Shown: positions 5,401 to 11,404 of the stretch, piece after piece
Position numbering within the stretch: position 1 is the stretch's first letter
Layout of the letters: each line of letters begins with the position of its first letter
Source of the DNA: an uncultured Mycoplasmatota bacterium
Lineage (GTDB): Bacteria > Bacillota_I > Bacilli_A > RF39 > UBA660
Direction of reading: 5' to 3'
NCBI GenBank assembly: GCA_900546715.1
Contig: UREA01000036.1
Span: 1-11,404, forward strand
Length of the DNA: 11,404 nt
Translations under genes and position numbers: made by a program
The notes under the pieces: model-generated
What the model was told of the DNA's origin: nothing
Database searches by the model: none
The model's input: the letters and a program-made list of their open reading frames with translations, nothing else

Positions 5401-6072
5401 ATGACAAAAACTTTAAAAATTTTTATTGACGAAAGCGGAGAATTTGGCTTTGAGCAAGGTTCTTCTGAATTATATGTAGTATCTATGGTATTTTATGATA
5501 CAACTATTAACATAGATACTTTTTTGCGTGACTTTGAAGATAGACTTAAAAGATTAGGTTATTCTGGTATGATTCATATGGCTGATTTGGTAATGAACAG
5601 AGGAGAATATAGAAATTGGCATATTAATGACAGAAGAAAACTTTTTAATGCCATATACCAATTTACAAGAAAATCTCCAATTAAAATTGCTAATATTATT
5701 ATCGATAAAAAATATACTAATCACTCTCAAACATTAAAACAAAAAATAATTCAAGAGTTTGACAAAATAATAACCAATAACAAAAAGTTTTTTGATGGAT
5801 TTAATAAAATATTAATTTACTATGATAATGGTCAAAGAACCCTAGGAGCAGCTATAAAAGAAGCCTTTTCTATTTTAGGAAACTATGAACAAGTTTATAA
5901 ATTTAATCATTTACAAGAAAGGCTTTTTCAAAGTGCCGATATGCTTACATTCATTTACAAATATTATTACAATTTCAAAAATAAACAAAATTTATCAAAG
6001 GGAGAATCATACTTTTTTCAATCAATAAAAATGCGAATAATTATAAAAGAACTAGAAAAGAAAAAATTGTAG
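5401..6072 (+). CDS. DUF3800 family protein
   Basis: This 223-residue protein opens with the family hallmark IFIDESGEFG (7-16, with Asp10 and Glu11). Further acidic positions lie in YYDNGQ (Asp142) and in the C-terminal LFQSADMLTFIYKY (Asp180). This pattern of scattered acidic residues suits an RNase H-like nuclease fold, which is the usual prediction for the family; its biochemical function is not established. DUF3800 genes are often found near mobile or defence genes and with a structured RNA leader. I chose ATG 5401 because the open frame upstream is promoter and leader sequence. The AAAGGA ribosome binding site lies ~9 bases upstream. It stands alone, divergent from rpsB and convergent with the small RNA at 6078-6225. 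Confidence 0.88.
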   Translation: MTKTLKIFIDESGEFGFEQGSSELYVVSMVFYDTTINIDTFLRDFEDRLKRLGYSGMIHMADLVMNRGEYRNWHINDRRKLFNAIYQFTRKSPIKIANIIIDKKYTNHSQTLKQKIIQEFDKIITNNKKFFDGFNKILIYYDNGQRTLGAAIKEAFSILGNYEQVYKFNHLQERLFQSADMLTFIYKYYYNFKNKQNLSKGESYFFQSIKMRIIIKELEKKKL

Positions 6073-6077
6073 CATTC

Positions 6078-6106
6078 AAAAAGCAACCAAACGGTTGCCT
6101 TTTGAA
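6078..6106 (-). terminator. Intrinsic terminator of the small RNA, facing the DUF3800 gene
   Basis: On the minus strand GGCAACC-GTTT-GGTTGC is followed by TTTTT. The 6-bp GC-rich core (6083-6088 with 6093-6098) extends, after one mismatch, through a further 7 AT-rich pairs. On the plus strand the same hairpin is followed only by CTTTTG, so it ends DUF3800 transcripts less efficiently. Confidence 0.75.
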
Positions 6107-6225
6107 GCGGAGCGTGGCTCCTACACGGGGCGGGACCTCAAACCAAGAAAGAACTAGTATATTTAAACTAGGGTTATCAGTCCCGTAGTAAATATAATAT
6201 CTACACTAACATTATATCCACCAGT
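6078..6225 (-). ncRNA. Candidate free-standing small RNA, class not recognised
   Basis: No open reading frame of note covers this gap, yet it has a near-consensus promoter (6232-6260), a predicted start near 6225 and a terminator ending at ~6078. The ~148-nt RNA would have an AU hairpin (6217-6211 with 6198-6192), then a nested arm: CGGGAC (6185-6180) with GUCCCG (6136-6131), a symmetric 4x4 internal loop, GGTT/AACC pairing (6175-6172 with 6144-6141) and a CTAGT/ACTAG tip (6171-6167 with 6158-6154). GGAGC/GCTCC (6121-6117 with 6113-6109) forms a further hairpin. A GC-rich island (6107-6137) inside an AT-rich genome is a typical mark of structural RNA. I see no match to 4.5S SRP RNA, tmRNA, RNase P RNA or a T-box; 6S RNA cannot be excluded. 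Confidence 0.6.
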
Positions 6226-6231
6226 AATTAG

Positions 6232-6260
6232 ATTATACCATTTAATTTATCATTTGTAAA
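6232..6260 (-). promoter_or_regulatory. Strong promoter of the candidate small RNA
   Basis: The minus strand has TTTACA (6260-6255, 5 of 6 matches), exactly 17 bases, then a perfect TATAAT (6237-6232) with the extended TGG element. This is one of the best promoter matches in the window. It lies after the peptidase terminator and drives no protein gene. Confidence 0.75.
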
Positions 6261-6272
6261 TGAAATTTTAAT

Positions 6273-6304
6273 AAAAATTTGTTGATAATTTAATTGTTAT
6301 CAAC
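6273..6304 (-). terminator. Terminator of the DUF3137-LemA-peptidase operon
   Basis: GTTGATAA (6304-6297 on the minus strand) pairs with TTATCAAC (6288-6281) around an 8-base loop, followed by AAATTTTTATT. The peptidase stop codon (6292-6290) lies in the loop. Confidence 0.75.
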
Positions 6305-8221
6305 ATCAATTGGAATTGCTGGACTATAACTAATATTACCTTGACTATCAATTATACTAAAAATACAATAATATAAAGAATCTTGTAAATCTGCTTTAGC
6401 AAATCCGGTAATTTCATCAATATAAAATTCCCAACCATATATTGTTTCACCAGATTCCCAATCAACAGTATAATTACCATTTTCATCAAATATTTTGTAA
6501 TTAAATTTTAAAAATTGTAATGTATGCCAATCATCTAAATTAGTAAGCATTTTTGGAGCTACCCCATCAGTAGTTTCAAATGGTACAATTCCTAGTGGAG
6601 TAATAGTTCCATCATCATAAACTCGAACTTGTAAATAACCACCAAGCATATCAAATTCTCCTGTTTCAACATACTCACTAAAATCCGATAACATTACTGG
6701 AGAAAAATAATTTACATAATTTGTACCACTTTCTATTTCATATAAAGTTATATCTTGGCTTTCATAATCTACAGCAGTTACCTTAATAACTTTATCTCTC
6801 ACATTAGCTTTTAGTGTATTTCCATCAATTATTAAATCTTTATCTCCTCTATAAACTGGTTCATACAAGTCCCCTTCAATTTTATGAAACACAATATATT
6901 CCGCACTTGCCATATTATTTATTTCTTCATCAGTTAATTCAAGTTCAAAATCATATAATTCTTCATCACTTTCTACAGGTATTGATTTAGAAATATCTAT
7001 ATTTGCTAATCTATCTCCTAACAATATATTTACAAAATTATTTAAATAGTTAGTATAATTTGGAGCAAAATCAAAAGTTCTATACAAACTCAAAAAGCTT
7101 AAAGCATTTGCTTTATTATAATAAGGATAATAAATAGATACACCACTAGAATTATCTAAATTCGTTTTATTATAAACTATAAAATCATTTAAAGCAGTTT
7201 TTAAATCTTTGTTATCTCCCCCAAGTAAATCAATCATATTATTTAAATCCACTAAATCATATGAATTATTTGTTGTAAAACCGCCATAATTTTTAGTATT
7301 TGCTCTAGTTCTCGCATATTGAGCAAAACTTTGAGTCGTTAAACTTTGTTTAACATTAGAAAAATAATCATTTAATTCATTTTCCACATTCTCAACTTTT
7401 GATAAATCTAACAAAGATAATGTACAATCTTGCGAAAATCCATTTTCAATAAAAAAGTTATAATAATAATCAACAATAGATTTTCCTATATCTAAACTAC
7501 TACTTTCTTTACTAACTGTTTCTAAAAATGTATAATCCCAACCAAATCCTGGTTCTGTTTCTTGACTTGCTACCAAAAATAAAGCATTATCTCTTAATAC
7601 ATAAGCACTTTCAACACCAGCCATTAAACAAGCATCAAACCCCAGTAATCCTAGTTTATTCTTTGAATTAAAACCACTATTATTTAAAGCCTTAGATATT
7701 TCTGATAAAGTTAAAATATCATTAGTTGTTTCATCAAGGCCATACCCAATAAGGGGACCACCACCATGATTCCAAAGAAATAATGAATAATTTTCATTTT
7801 GATAATTATTTGTAGCATAATTTAAAAAATACTCTAAAGTTTTAGAATCTCCCATATTTTTTGCGGGAAATTTATTTACTACGTTTATACCATCTTCATT
7901 ATATTCTAAAATAACATTTTCTGAAACATCTACATAATCATTATAATAATTATTAGCTCCACCTAAGTATATTAAAATATCAACATCTTCAAAATTAACA
8001 CTTACTCTTTCAAGCTCTAACAATTCAGCAGTAGCTATAGCACTCTCACTTTCTAAATCAGATCCTACCATATATATCATAATTGTTTTATTAGAATCAA
8101 CTCCAATATTCTCTTCATTAGGAATTAAAAGAAAATAAGATAGAGTAAAACCACCAAGAACTATTATTATTGTAGCTATTAAAGAAATTATAATAGTATT
8201 TAATGTTTTATTGTTCATCAT
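6290..8221 (-). CDS. Membrane-anchored C11 family (clostripain-like) cysteine peptidase
   Basis: This 643-residue protein has an N-terminal membrane anchor at about residues 8-32, so the peptidase domain faces outward. The clan CD catalytic dyad is visible: His152 in LFLWNHGGG (147-155) and Cys198 in GFDACLMAG (194-202), each after a hydrophobic strand. The substrate-side stretch ASQETEPGFGWDY (218-230) is also typical. Clostripain-type enzymes cleave after basic residues (Arg, sometimes Lys) and are often self-activating. After the peptidase domain (to about 410), residues ~420-640 form an acidic, beta-rich region with no recognised domain. The start is ATG 8221 (the next codon is also ATG), with AGAGGAAG upstream; it overlaps the preceding gene by 14 bases. 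It is the last gene of a five-gene operon. The substrate is unknown. Confidence 0.9.
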   Translation of the reverse strand: MMNNKTLNTIIISLIATIIIVLGGFTLSYFLLIPNEENIGVDSNKTIMIYMVGSDLESESAIATAELLELERVSVNFEDVDILIYLGGANNYYNDYVDVSENVILEYNEDGINVVNKFPAKNMGDSKTLEYFLNYATNNYQNENYSLFLWNHGGGPLIGYGLDETTNDILTLSEISKALNNSGFNSKNKLGLLGFDACLMAGVESAYVLRDNALFLVASQETEPGFGWDYTFLETVSKESSSLDIGKSIVDYYYNFFIENGFSQDCTLSLLDLSKVENVENELNDYFSNVKQSLTTQSFAQYARTRANTKNYGGFTTNNSYDLVDLNNMIDLLGGDNKDLKTALNDFIVYNKTNLDNSSGVSIYYPYYNKANALSFLSLYRTFDFAPNYTNYLNNFVNILLGDRLANIDISKSIPVESDEELYDFELELTDEEINNMASAEYIVFHKIEGDLYEPVYRGDKDLIIDGNTLKANVRDKVIKVTAVDYESQDITLYEIESGTNYVNYFSPVMLSDFSEYVETGEFDMLGGYLQVRVYDDGTITPLGIVPFETTDGVAPKMLTNLDDWHTLQFLKFNYKIFDENGNYTVDWESGETIYGWEFYIDEITGFAKADLQDSLYYCIFSIIDSQGNISYSPAIPIDVDNN

Positions 8222-8807
8222 CTAACACTTCCTCTACAATTGATAATAAATCAAAAGTATTATCATTTAACTCAATATTTTTATTAATTGCAATATCATT
8301 TAAAATATCTATTTGTTTAGCTACTAAACTATCATAATCATTATCCTCAGACATAGCTAATGATAATATTACATGATATCTAGTTAATGGATAAATAATT
8401 ATTGATATTAAATAATTATTATATTTACCTTCAAAATATAGACCTTCTGTATTATTGTAATTTTCCTCAACAACAAAATTAGTATTATAAGATTTATCAA
8501 AATTACTTTTAAATTCATCTTTTCTTAACTTAAAAGTTTCATAATTTATATTGCTAGATTGAAACAACATAGAAATATTAGAATTTTTTATTTGTAATTT
8601 ATTACTATCAATTAAATAACTATATTCATCAGGTATATAATATATTAAATTACCAAAATTTACTTTTTGATTTATATTAGAAATTTCTGGTACTTCATTA
8701 ATTACATCCTTAGATTTATTTGAGCAATATCCTAGAAAAAAGGAGCCAATAACTAAACACATAAAAAGTATGACTCCAATTATTATGTATTTTAAATTTT
8801 TTTTCAT
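8208..8807 (-). CDS. Single-pass membrane protein, paralogue of the next upstream gene
   Basis: I do not recognise a named family for this 199-residue protein. It has a membrane segment at about residues 6-27, a short linker, and an outer domain of ~150 residues. The domain opens with LIYYIPDEYSYLIDSNKLQI (54-73), which aligns with RYSIPTDYIYEISDDQLTLY in the neighbouring 266-residue protein; both end with a similar IDI...NATI/IAIN helix region. The two are therefore likely paralogues from a tandem duplication. ATG 8807 has only a weak GGA-type ribosome binding site and starts 3 bases after the upstream stop, so translation is probably coupled. Its 3' end overlaps the peptidase gene by 14 bases. 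Context suggests a partner, inhibitor or substrate receptor of the peptidase; that is an inference. Confidence 0.75.
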   Translation of the reverse strand: MKKNLKYIIIGVILFMCLVIGSFFLGYCSNKSKDVINEVPEISNINQKVNFGNLIYYIPDEYSYLIDSNKLQIKNSNISMLFQSSNINYETFKLRKDEFKSNFDKSYNTNFVVEENYNNTEGLYFEGKYNNYLISIIIYPLTRYHVILSLAMSEDNDYDSLVAKQIDILNDIAINKNIELNDNTFDLLSIVEEVLDDEQ

Positions 8808-8810
8808 ATC

Positions 8811-9611
8811 CTAAAATCCAAACAAATCTAGACCATCATAAAATTCATCAATATTAAAATTAGGAGCTTGAATATCTCTAGATATCGTTGCATTTTTAGC
8901 AATATCTATCATTGCACTTTCAACGCTTGATGGAAGAGTACTTTGATAAAAAATTCCCACCATCATTGTTTCATTATTAAAGTTTAAATAATATAAATTA
9001 TATGGAATACCTTCAACTACAGTTGGAACGTATACTACTTCTGTACCACTTATATTTCTAATAGAAAAACCTTGTTCCGTTAAATATAAAGCAGCATTTC
9101 TAAGATCACTATAAGGATTTTCAATATTTGCAAAAACAGCAGCCCAACTTTGAGTACTATCATACAGCGTTAATTGATCATCAGAAATTTCATAAATATA
9201 ATCTGTAGGTATACTATATCTAATACCATTTACTACAACATTTTGATTTTCAGCAATTGCTTCATTATTTGTTTGATTATTATCTTCATTAACAGTTTGA
9301 TTATTGTTATTATTAGTATCACTATCATTATCAGACATTTTTTGACCTAAATAAAATGCTCCACCACCAATAGCTATAAGTAATATTATAGCTAATACTA
9401 TAATAATTACAATCTTTATATTAGATTTATTTTGATTATTATTCATATTTGTATAATTATTTAATGGTTGATTAAAATTACTATTTGGCATAGTATTATT
9501 AATATTATCAATTTGTGGTTGTACTCCAACACTATTATTCAAATTATCATTTAATGGATTATTAACCCCATTATTTTGATTCCCTAAATTATTATTAAAT
9601 TCATTATTCAT
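8811..9611 (-). CDS. Single-pass membrane protein with Asn-rich flanks, paralogue of the 199-residue protein
   Basis: This 266-residue protein has a cytoplasmic tail of ~64 residues dominated by Asn (MNNEFNNNLGNQNNGVNN...), a membrane segment at about 65-88 (IKIVIIIVLAIILLIAIGGG), a second Asn/Asp-rich linker (about 92-124) and an outer domain from 125 to the end. The outer domain shares the YxIPxxYxYxIxxxxLxLY pattern with the 199-residue neighbour. The disordered Asn-rich tail is common in membrane proteins of this kind of AT-rich gut Bacillota, and partly reflects AAT codon bias. ATG 9611 has an AGAGGGA ribosome binding site. It is the third gene of the operon, 19 bases after the LemA gene. 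Function unknown. Confidence 0.75.
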   Translation of the reverse strand: MNNEFNNNLGNQNNGVNNPLNDNLNNSVGVQPQIDNINNTMPNSNFNQPLNNYTNMNNNQNKSNIKIVIIIVLAIILLIAIGGGAFYLGQKMSDNDSDTNNNNNQTVNEDNNQTNNEAIAENQNVVVNGIRYSIPTDYIYEISDDQLTLYDSTQSWAAVFANIENPYSDLRNAALYLTEQGFSIRNISGTEVVYVPTVVEGIPYNLYYLNFNNETMMVGIFYQSTLPSSVESAMIDIAKNATISRDIQAPNFNIDEFYDGLDLFGF

Positions 9612-9630
9612 TTTTTATCCCTCTTTCTTC

Positions 9631-10158
9631 TTAAAATTTTATATTAACTTCTTCAGTTTCTAAAACTGGATATTGAAATTCATTATAACTTAATATTTTG
9701 GCTATAATATTAGATGGTATACTTTTAGTTAAAGTATTATATCTAGTAATATCATTTATATAAATTCTTCTTGCAGCAGCTATTTCGCTCTCAACTTTCT
9801 CCAAACTTTTTTGCAAATTAAGAAAGTTTTCACTAGCTTTTAACTCTGGATAAGCTTCTATTAAAGCAATTAATTTCTTATAATGATCATTTAATTTTTC
9901 TCCAGATACTTCATCATTATTTTTATCATAATTATTTCTAAGTTTAGTAATTTCTGTTAAAGTATTTTTTTCATAATTACTATAACCTTTACAAACCTCC
10001 ACTAAATTAGGTATTAAATCAAATCTATTTTTCAAATATACATCGATTAATGATTTAGACCTATCAATTCTTCTTTTTAAATAAATAAATCTATTAATCG
10101 TATAAATAATCCAAATAATTAAAATTCCTAAAATGCCTAACAAAATATACCAAATCAT
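9631..10158 (-). CDS. LemA family membrane protein
   Basis: This 175-residue protein has the LemA layout: an N-terminal membrane helix at about residues 2-20, a basic stretch (YLKRRIDRSKS), then long helices carrying the family motif VYLKNRFDLIPNLVEVCKGY (40-59), AYPELKASENF (103-113), and AARRIYINDITRYN (about 128-141). LemA proteins (typically 180-200 residues) are coiled, outward-facing membrane proteins of unknown function, often next to membrane peptidases or DUF3137 proteins. Here the DUF3137 gene is directly upstream with a one-base gap. The GGAGGT ribosome binding site overlaps the last codons of that gene, so the pair is translationally coupled. The operon also encodes a peptidase, which fits a peptidase-associated role, though no biochemistry is implied by the sequence. 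Confidence 0.9.
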   Translation of the reverse strand: MIWYILLGILGILIIWIIYTINRFIYLKRRIDRSKSLIDVYLKNRFDLIPNLVEVCKGYSNYEKNTLTEITKLRNNYDKNNDEVSGEKLNDHYKKLIALIEAYPELKASENFLNLQKSLEKVESEIAAARRIYINDITRYNTLTKSIPSNIIAKILSYNEFQYPVLETEEVNIKF

Positions 10159-10159
10159 A

Positions 10160-11002
10160 TTATACCTCCATACTTTGTAATATTTCTAAAATACTTGCTA
10201 TAATATTTTTCATATCATCTATTACTTCTATAGAATATACTAAATTTTTAGCACTTTTACTTGAACTTTGATTAATTAAGAACAAATTATTAGTATAAAA
10301 ACGGAAAAACATTATATTATTATTTATTTTTATTTCAAATTTAATACCAGTTTTATTTTCCATATCTAATATACTAGTTGTAACACTAGGACTCAATAAA
10401 CGCATTGCCAATACTTCATTATCACTATAAGTATCATATCTTTGAATAAATGTTTCATTATCAATATTCACTTTATATTTATTATCAAATAATCTTATAT
10501 TATTATTAATTATATATATAAATGCATTGATATTTTTATTTAAATTTACTTTAGATACTACTCCATTAAATATAGTTGTATATGTTCTATCACCATCAGT
10601 ATCACGTTCTAACTTTTCAGTTTTAACATCACTCATTATAAATGGACAATTTAAAATATTACCACTAATTAAATCTTCACTATAATACTTATCAAAATGT
10701 TCAAAATCAGCATATTCATAATCATTTATAGGTATGCCCAAACTAGGATTATATTCTAAATTAGCATCATAATGTTTTATTACATCACTAACAATCACTG
10801 ATTTAAATCTTTTATTATAATTACTATTTATAATTATATAAGCAGCAAATATTATAATAGGTATTACATAAATAAATATAGGTATATCTTCTTGCATTAT
10901 TACCAATTCTATAAAAACAATACTTACTAAAATAATAAATAAAATTAATAATATTTTTCTAAATATATTTATATTTTTTAAAGATGCATTATTATTAATC
11001 AA
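10160..11002 (-). CDS. DUF3137 family membrane protein
   Basis: This 280-residue protein has two membrane segments near the N terminus (about 14-35 and 41-60), followed by a large cytoplasmic domain. The domain matches the DUF3137 pattern: FDKYYSEDLISGNI, FIMSDVKTEK, TIFNGVVSKVNLNK, and DNETFIQRYDTYSDNEVLAMRLL before a closing FEIKINNNIMFFRFYTNNLF. The function is unknown; DUF3137 genes are commonly paired with lemA, as here. The start is uncertain. TTG 11002 is the first usable codon in the frame and has only a poor CAAAAG ribosome binding site. The frame is open to 11032 without any other start, so a non-standard start is possible. It is the first gene of the five-gene operon, and no strong promoter is evident upstream. 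Confidence 0.85.
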   Translation of the reverse strand: MINNNASLKNINIFRKILLILFIILVSIVFIELVIMQEDIPIFIYVIPIIIFAAYIIINSNYNKRFKSVIVSDVIKHYDANLEYNPSLGIPINDYEYADFEHFDKYYSEDLISGNILNCPFIMSDVKTEKLERDTDGDRTYTTIFNGVVSKVNLNKNINAFIYIINNNIRLFDNKYKVNIDNETFIQRYDTYSDNEVLAMRLLSPSVTTSILDMENKTGIKFEIKINNNIMFFRFYTNNLFLINQSSSKSAKNLVYSIEVIDDMKNIIASILEILQSMEV

Positions 11003-11150
11003 CTTTTGATATTCTAATACTTTATTATTATCTTATAAAGATTAATTAAAAGTTTAAATATTAAGATTTAAAATTAATATTTTACAACCTAAAGTAGTAT
11101 ATAAATTAAATAATATATATATACTTTATATCACATAAATCCGCTATTTC
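11003..11150. other. AT-rich intergenic stretch upstream of the DUF3137 gene
   Basis: This stretch must hold the promoter of the five-gene operon, but I see only weak candidates, for example TTTAAA, 17 bases, then TAAGAT on the minus strand just upstream of the coding frame. A small hairpin (11020-11025 with 11035-11040) sits nearby. No RNA gene or other coding region is evident here. Confidence 0.4.
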
Positions 11151-11241
11151 TTTTTGGCTTAGTACTTGTTATACTATTTCCGTGCAAAGAAGAAGGATTG
11201 CGCTCCATGAGGATGTAATTGGAGGGAATCTGCATTTATGA
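11150..11241 (+). pseudogene. C-terminal remnant of a gene coupled to the antitoxin-like gene, possibly BrnT-like toxin
   Basis: A plus-strand frame open from 11110 ends in TGA at 11239-11241. It overlaps the next start by four bases (ATGA), the classic sign of a translationally coupled pair. The last residues, YTISVQRRRIALHEDVIGG and a short tail, resemble the ISxRxxR...E ending of BrnT-type toxins, though loosely. The upstream part of any such gene is missing: the sequence turns AT-rich and loses protein character before about 11150. Either the gene was truncated by insertion or rearrangement, or the junction is an assembly artefact. The toxin identity is low confidence; the coupled fragment is better supported. 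Confidence 0.35.
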
Positions 11242-11404
11242 TTACACGCAAAGAAATTGACTTGGCTGCACCGCTAACAACGCCACAAATAGAAATGCTA
11301 ACGGCTCTCGCAGCCTCTCCATCGACCGCAGATGTAGACTGTCCGGAATTAACGGCAGCACAACAAAACAGCTTCCATCGGCTCATCCGCAAAACGGAAT
11401 CCCG
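11238..11404 (+). CDS. Small antitoxin-like protein, N-terminal part (partial)
   Basis: The visible 55 residues begin MITRKEIDLAAPLTTPQIEM and continue with a DVDCPELTAAQQNSFHRLI stretch. Short proteins opening with RKEIDL.PLT..QIEML and a CPELT motif occur in gut Clostridia as antitoxins or hypothetical proteins encoded after BrnT/RelE-like toxins. Their C terminus, where any ribbon-helix-helix domain would lie, is beyond the window. ATG 11238 has GGAGGG at 11221-11226, 11 bases upstream, and overlaps the preceding frame by ATGA. G+C content here is about 50%, and codons such as CTC, GCC, TCG, ATC and CGC are frequent, very unlike the rest of the window. This suggests transferred DNA or a different source organism. 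Confidence 0.5.
   Translation, partial: MITRKEIDLAAPLTTPQIEMLTALAASPSTADVDCPELTAAQQNSFHRLIRKTES

Noticed and set aside
8721..8732. Possible lipobox (LGYC, Cys28) in the 199-residue protein
   Set aside because: Tyr at the position before Cys does not fit the lipobox consensus, so a plain membrane anchor is more likely.
6290..11002. TGA-as-tryptophan code, as in mycoplasmas
   Set aside because: Trp is encoded by TGG in the genes checked, and the thioredoxin-like gene ends in TGA at 2552-2550 in a sensible operon position.
11174..11392. Minus-strand 72-codon frame at the right edge
   Set aside because: The plus-strand frame has a ribosome binding site, an ATGA-coupled start and a recognisable antitoxin-like opening; the minus frame has none.
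1..11404. CRISPR array, insertion sequence or tRNA genes
   Set aside because: No regularly spaced repeat-spacer units, transposase frame with terminal repeats, or cloverleaf-like sequences were seen.

Overview
The window is very AT-rich (roughly a quarter G+C by eye) except for its last ~250 bases. Gene content and style point to a low-GC Bacillota, probably an uncultured gut Bacilli/RF39-like (Mollicutes-related) lineage. The signs are an rpsB-tsf operon, a ribosome recycling factor, a CarD-family RNA polymerase regulator, many single-pass membrane proteins, strong Shine-Dalgarno sites and many extended -10 promoters. TGG encodes Trp and at least one gene ends in TGA, so the standard bacterial code is used. 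The lineage is an inference; the genes are read directly.

Left end (1-1200): the start of a secreted TasA/camelysin-like protein (minus strand, cut by the window edge) diverges from a small XRE-type repressor. The space between them carries a 16-bp palindrome and a TTATG motif repeated exactly every 30 bp. The repressor converges on a CarD-family gene across a shared terminator hairpin that contains both stop codons. The CarD gene has its own extended -10 promoter, followed by a terminator-like hairpin ahead of its ribosome binding site, which is the layout of an attenuator.

Translation block (1223-5400, minus strand): rpsB and tsf form one operon with tandem promoters, a structured leader and a strong terminator. 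S2 carries a ~79-residue extension ending in a Rho_N-like domain. A second operon follows: a thioredoxin-fold-like membrane protein without the catalytic cysteines, a DUF4163/DUF3298-like membrane protein, then frr. The pyrH gene that usually lies between tsf and frr is absent.

Middle (5318-6290): a DUF3800 gene on the plus strand has a leader hairpin that abuts its start codon, resembling the published class of structured RNAs found upstream of DUF3800 genes. Convergent with it on the minus strand is a likely free-standing small RNA of about 150 nt (6225 to ~6078) that has a near-consensus promoter, a locally GC-rich nested fold and an intrinsic terminator. I could not assign it to a known RNA class.

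Right block (6290-11002, minus strand): five tightly packed genes appear to form one operon: DUF3137 membrane protein, LemA-family protein, two paralogous single-pass membrane proteins with related outer domains, and a membrane-anchored C11 (clostripain-like) cysteine peptidase with its His/Cys dyad intact. This is the best candidate in the window for an undescribed multi-protein envelope system.

Right edge (about 11150-11404): composition jumps to about 50% G+C. A plus-strand gene fragment ends in an ATGA overlap with the start of a small antitoxin-like gene that runs off the window. This is either transferred DNA or an assembly chimera.
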